Below, one piece after another: positions 13,921 to 16,266 of a stretch of DNA of 16,266 nt. The position numbers and the translations under genes were made by a program. Source of the stretch: Candidatus Nanopelagicales bacterium (lineage in GTDB: Bacteria > Actinomycetota > Actinomycetes > S36-B12). The notes below the pieces were generated by a model. That model had not been told where the DNA came from and made no database searches. It saw only the letters and a program-made list of their open reading frames with translations. The stretch is from contig JALQSY010000025.1 of the NCBI GenBank assembly GCA_023264215.1, positions 1 through 16,266 on the forward strand, read 5' to 3'. Each line of letters opens with the position of its first letter. Positions within the stretch are counted from its first letter, which is position 1.

Positions 13921-14721
13921 ATGGCATGGGTGTGGCGTGGGCTTGCTGCGGCAGCGTCCGTCCTGGTGCTCATCGGGGTCGGCGTGGCCGCGGCCACCGG
14001 GCCGACCGCCCTCGCGCCCCGATTCGACTCCGCGGGCGCGGTCGCCACCCCCGATCCGAGCCAGAGCGCGACCGCCCGGCCCGTGCCGACGGGAGAGGCG
14101 GTCACCGATGCCCCGGTGTCGACCGAGCCGATCCCGATCGAGCAGCGCCCGGTCGCGGTCTTCCTCGGCGACTCCATCACGCGTGGAGCGACGGTCGATC
14201 CCACGTGGGGGGGCGCCACGGAATGGTCATGGTTCTATCGCCTGCTCGATGACACCGAGGGTGTCGTCCGTTACGGCGGCATGGTCGCGGAGAACGGCAT
14301 GACCACAGCGTGGATGGCCGGGCAGGCGTACAACGCCCTGGCCCTAGGGCCAGACCTGCTCGTCGTCCACGGCGGCACCAACGACGTCTCTGGCGAGATC
14401 GACCCCGGGTACGTCGTGGGGAACCTGCAGCGGATCAAGGACGCCGCCGACGTGTACGGCGTACCGATGGCGGTGTGCACGCTCCCGCCGCGGTCGGACC
14501 CGATGGCCGACGCTCGCGCGGTCGCCGTGAGCGACGCCATCCGGGCATGGGCCGAGCAGGAGGGCGTCATCCTGCTCGACACGGGCGCGCCGCTGCGCGA
14601 TCCGCTCGGAGGCTGGCGCTCGGGCTACAGCTACGACGGCCTGCATCCCTCTCCCGAGGCGGCCGTGCTGATGTCCCGGGCCGCAGCCGAGGCCTTGCGC
14701 CGGATACCCCTGGGGGTATAG
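13921..14721 (+). CDS. Secreted or membrane-anchored SGNH/GDSL hydrolase
   Basis: A 266-residue esterase/lipase-like hydrolase. Residues about 8-26 are a hydrophobic signal or anchor helix, and about 27-75 form a Pro/Ser/Thr-rich linker that suggests an extracytoplasmic location. The SGNH blocks are all present: block I GDSITRG with nucleophile Ser85, the oxyanion glycine in block II (ENGMTT, about 124-129), block III GGTNDVS with Asn154, and block V DGLHPS with Asp239 and His242. The substrate is unknown; acyl or acetyl groups on cell-wall or surface sugars are the usual targets. The ATG at 13921 has GGGGG too close upstream. The GTG at 13930 (fourth codon) has that G-run at better spacing, so the start may be three codons later. 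Its last codons overlap the operator and promoter of the next gene, 33 bases downstream. Confidence 0.9.
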   Translation: MAWVWRGLAAAASVLVLIGVGVAAATGPTALAPRFDSAGAVATPDPSQSATARPVPTGEAVTDAPVSTEPIPIEQRPVAVFLGDSITRGATVDPTWGGATEWSWFYRLLDDTEGVVRYGGMVAENGMTTAWMAGQAYNALALGPDLLVVHGGTNDVSGEIDPGYVVGNLQRIKDAADVYGVPMAVCTLPPRSDPMADARAVAVSDAIRAWAEQEGVILLDTGAPLRDPLGGWRSGYSYDGLHPSPEAAVLMSRAAAEALRRIPLGV

Positions 14722-14722
14722 T
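14695..14722 (+). promoter_or_regulatory. Candidate sigma-70-type promoter of the MBL/rhodanese gene
   Basis: TTGCGC at 14695-14700 and TATAGT at 14717-14722 are separated by 16 bases. TATAGT is a strong -10 match and the -35 is partial. Transcription would begin near 14729, giving a leader of about 26 bases with AGGAGG at 14741-14746, 8 bases before the ATG. The promoter lies inside the last codons of the SGNH hydrolase gene. Confidence 0.6.
14704..14719. promoter_or_regulatory. CsoR/CstR-family operator (perfect palindrome ATACCCC-TG-GGGGTAT)
   Basis: A perfect 7+7 inverted repeat with a 2-base centre. The A/T-flanked C-tract and G-tract are the known half-site style of CsoR-family repressors, which sense copper (CsoR), persulfide (CstR) or other metals. 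It lies between the -35 and -10, overlapping the first three bases of the -10, an ideal place for repression. The downstream gene has rhodanese domains, which favours a CstR-like persulfide sensor. The repressor gene is not in this window. Confidence 0.65.
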
Positions 14723-14754
14723 CTTCCGGGAAGGACCACGAGGAGGCTGACACC

Positions 14755-16227
14755 ATGACCACGCCAGGCGTACCCCATGTCATCACGCTCGATTCCACCG
14801 GACTCGGTGATCGCAGCTACATCGTCCACGACGGGCGCAACGCCCTCGTGGTCGATCCGCAGCGCGACATCGACCGCGTCGAGCACCTCGTGGCGGAGCA
14901 TGGATTGCGGATCGCGGCGGTCGCCGAGACCCACTTCCACAACGACTACGTATCGGGTGGCATCGAGCTCGCGCGCAAGCACGGGGCGGACTACTACGTC
15001 CCTGCGGGCTTCGACATCCAGTACGCCGCCAATCAGGTCAACGACGGCGACACCTTCACGGTCGGGGATCTTCAGGTCGAGGTCATCCATACGCCGGGGC
15101 ACACCCCCAACCACATGTCCTACGCCGCGCGCATCGGCGACAACGGCGTCGTCTTCACCGGTGGCGGGCTGCTCTACGGGAGCGTCGGACGCCCCGATCT
15201 GGTCGCGCCTGACATGACCGTCAAGCAGGCCCATGATCAGTGGCACTCAGCGCATCGCCTGGCAGAGAAGCTCGGCGACGACACGGCGATCTTTCCCACG
15301 CACGGCTTCGGCTCCTTCTGCTCGGCGACCCAGACGCAGGGGGTGTCCTCGACGATCGGTCACGAGAAGGTCATCAACCCAGCGCTGACCGAGTCGGAGG
15401 AGGCCTTCGTCGACATGACGCTGGCCGGCCTCGACGTCTTCCCCGCCTACTACGCGCACATGGGCCCGGCCAACGTCGCCGGCCCGGCCGAGGTCAACCT
15501 CGAGCAGCCCGAGCTCGTCGACCCCGCGGAGCTGCGCGAACGCGCCCGCCGCGGTGAGTGGATCGTCGACCTGCGCTCGCGCGAGGTGTTCGCCGCAGGC
15601 CACGTGCCGGGGTCGCTCAACTTCGACCTCGACGGTGCCTTCATCAACTACCTGGCCTGGATGATGCCGTGGGGCACCCCGGTCACCTTGCTCGGAGCCA
15701 CTCCGGAGCAGGTCGCTCAGGCCCAGCGCGAGTTGGTGCGCGTCGGCATCGACCAGATGACCGGCGCGGCTGTCGGCGGCCCCGACTTCTGGCTGGACGA
15801 TCCGGCCCAGGCCGCGACCCTGCGCAGGATCTCCTTCCAGGACCTGGCGCAGGAGGTCGCGGGCGCCGACGCGCCCTACATCATCGACACCCGTCAGATC
15901 CTGGAGTGGGAAGCCGGGCACGTCGCGGGCGCGCATTTCATCCCGTTCTACGAGATCGCCGACCGACTCGGCGACGTCCCCCGCGACAAGCCGGTCTACG
16001 TGTACTGCGGCTCGGGATACCGGGCGGCGGCCGTGGCCTCCCTGCTGCAGAACGAAGGGTTCACCAACGTCGTGCACGTCAACGACGACTTCCCGAATGC
16101 GGCCGGTGCCGGCCTGGAGATCGTCGCCGAGCCGGCCCCCGAGCGGGAGCCGGGGTGGACCTGGATCGCGTCGCGTTCCACGGTGCGTGAGTTCAGCCCT
16201 CGTACGGCCGCCGAGCAGAAGGGCTAG
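14755..16227 (+). CDS. Metallo-beta-lactamase-fold protein with two rhodanese domains (sulfur metabolism)
   Basis: A 490-residue cytosolic protein. Residues about 8-250 are a metallo-beta-lactamase domain related to persulfide dioxygenases: THFHND at 59-64, TPGHTPNH with His116, FTGGGLLYGSVGRPDL at 134-149 and PTHGFG. About 265-365 is a first rhodanese domain (VDLRSREVFAAGHVPGS) whose active-site loop has LLGATPEQ and no cysteine, so it is probably inactive. About 370-465 is a second rhodanese domain with an intact loop CGSGYR and catalytic Cys418. A role in persulfide or sulfide handling is expected, with the rhodanese passing sulfur to or from the MBL site. Oddly, the Asp normally following FTG is Gly137, and Tyr65 replaces the His of HxHxDH, so the usual metal set is incomplete. 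The start is fixed by AGGAGG 8 bases before the ATG. A CsoR/CstR-type operator lies in its promoter. Confidence 0.94.
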   Translation: MTTPGVPHVITLDSTGLGDRSYIVHDGRNALVVDPQRDIDRVEHLVAEHGLRIAAVAETHFHNDYVSGGIELARKHGADYYVPAGFDIQYAANQVNDGDTFTVGDLQVEVIHTPGHTPNHMSYAARIGDNGVVFTGGGLLYGSVGRPDLVAPDMTVKQAHDQWHSAHRLAEKLGDDTAIFPTHGFGSFCSATQTQGVSSTIGHEKVINPALTESEEAFVDMTLAGLDVFPAYYAHMGPANVAGPAEVNLEQPELVDPAELRERARRGEWIVDLRSREVFAAGHVPGSLNFDLDGAFINYLAWMMPWGTPVTLLGATPEQVAQAQRELVRVGIDQMTGAAVGGPDFWLDDPAQAATLRRISFQDLAQEVAGADAPYIIDTRQILEWEAGHVAGAHFIPFYEIADRLGDVPRDKPVYVYCGSGYRAAAVASLLQNEGFTNVVHVNDDFPNAAGAGLEIVAEPAPEREPGWTWIASRSTVREFSPRTAAEQKG

Positions 16228-16245
16228 GCCCGTACGATCGCCCGC

Positions 16246-16266
16246 ATGAACGATCGGGCCGTGATC
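16246..16266 (+). CDS. Possible start of the next gene, cut by the window edge
   Basis: An ATG at 16246 opens seven codons (MNDRAVI) that run off the end, 18 bases after the previous stop. No clear Shine-Dalgarno is visible, so this is only a guess from spacing and strand. Confidence 0.3.

Noticed and set aside
13602..14219. 205-codon minus-strand frame as a single gene
   Set aside because: The upstream two thirds are antisense to the SGNH hydrolase and its leader. Only the last 39 codons have a good ribosome binding site, so only those are annotated.
14344..15246. 300-codon minus-strand frame opposite the hydrolase and MBL genes
   Set aside because: It runs across two well-supported plus-strand genes and their promoter, has no recognisable motif, and mirrors their codon pattern.
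16228..16263. Possible hairpin with GCCCG...CGGGC and repeated ACGATCG after the MBL/rhodanese stop
   Set aside because: Pairing needs a four-base bulge, there is no U-tract, and the right arm would lie inside the presumed next gene.

Overview
The window is high-GC DNA with actinobacterial codon use and actinobacterial gene families, so an Actinomycetota chromosome is the best guess. The genus cannot be read from the sequence. It is gene-dense with short intergenic gaps, and no gene-free stretch exceeds about 200 bases. I see no tRNA, rRNA, CRISPR array, insertion sequence or phage gene. It reads as ordinary chromosomal backbone carrying several regulatory elements.

Left part (1-2400): two tandem paralogous secreted proteins of a family I do not recognise. 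The first is cut by the window edge. They are followed after 17 bases by an ArsR-type regulator, probably in the same operon. This operon converges on a minus-strand MarR regulator, and the two stop codons share the bases CTAG.

Middle (2397-8967, minus strand): two units run right to left. The upstream unit is a thiamine (or thiamine phosphate) ABC importer, tbpA-thiP-thiQ, headed by a TPP riboswitch whose conserved 3' segment is itself the Shine-Dalgarno of tbpA. Sixty bases beyond thiQ begins icmF, a fused B12-dependent acyl-CoA mutase with its G-protein chaperone. Its stop overlaps the start of the MarR gene. A 32-bp near-perfect palindrome lies in the thiQ-icmF gap and is the natural candidate operator for that MarR protein.

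Right part (9026-16266): a short-chain dehydrogenase (+) converges on a full-length hrpA DEAH RNA helicase (-), with two hairpins between them. A 39-codon small gene with a strong ribosome binding site lies just upstream of hrpA on the same strand. A secreted SGNH hydrolase (+) is followed by a metallo-beta-lactamase/double-rhodanese protein (+). The promoter of the latter lies partly inside the 3' end of the hydrolase gene. Between its -35 and -10 sits a perfect CsoR/CstR-type palindrome (ATACCCC-TG-GGGGTAT), which suggests persulfide or copper control. The cognate repressor is not in the window.

The most interesting items are the two candidate operators, the atypical metal site of the metallo-beta-lactamase/rhodanese protein, the small gene before hrpA, and the unrecognised secreted pair with its ArsR partner. 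Nothing here is clearly a new defence or mobile system.
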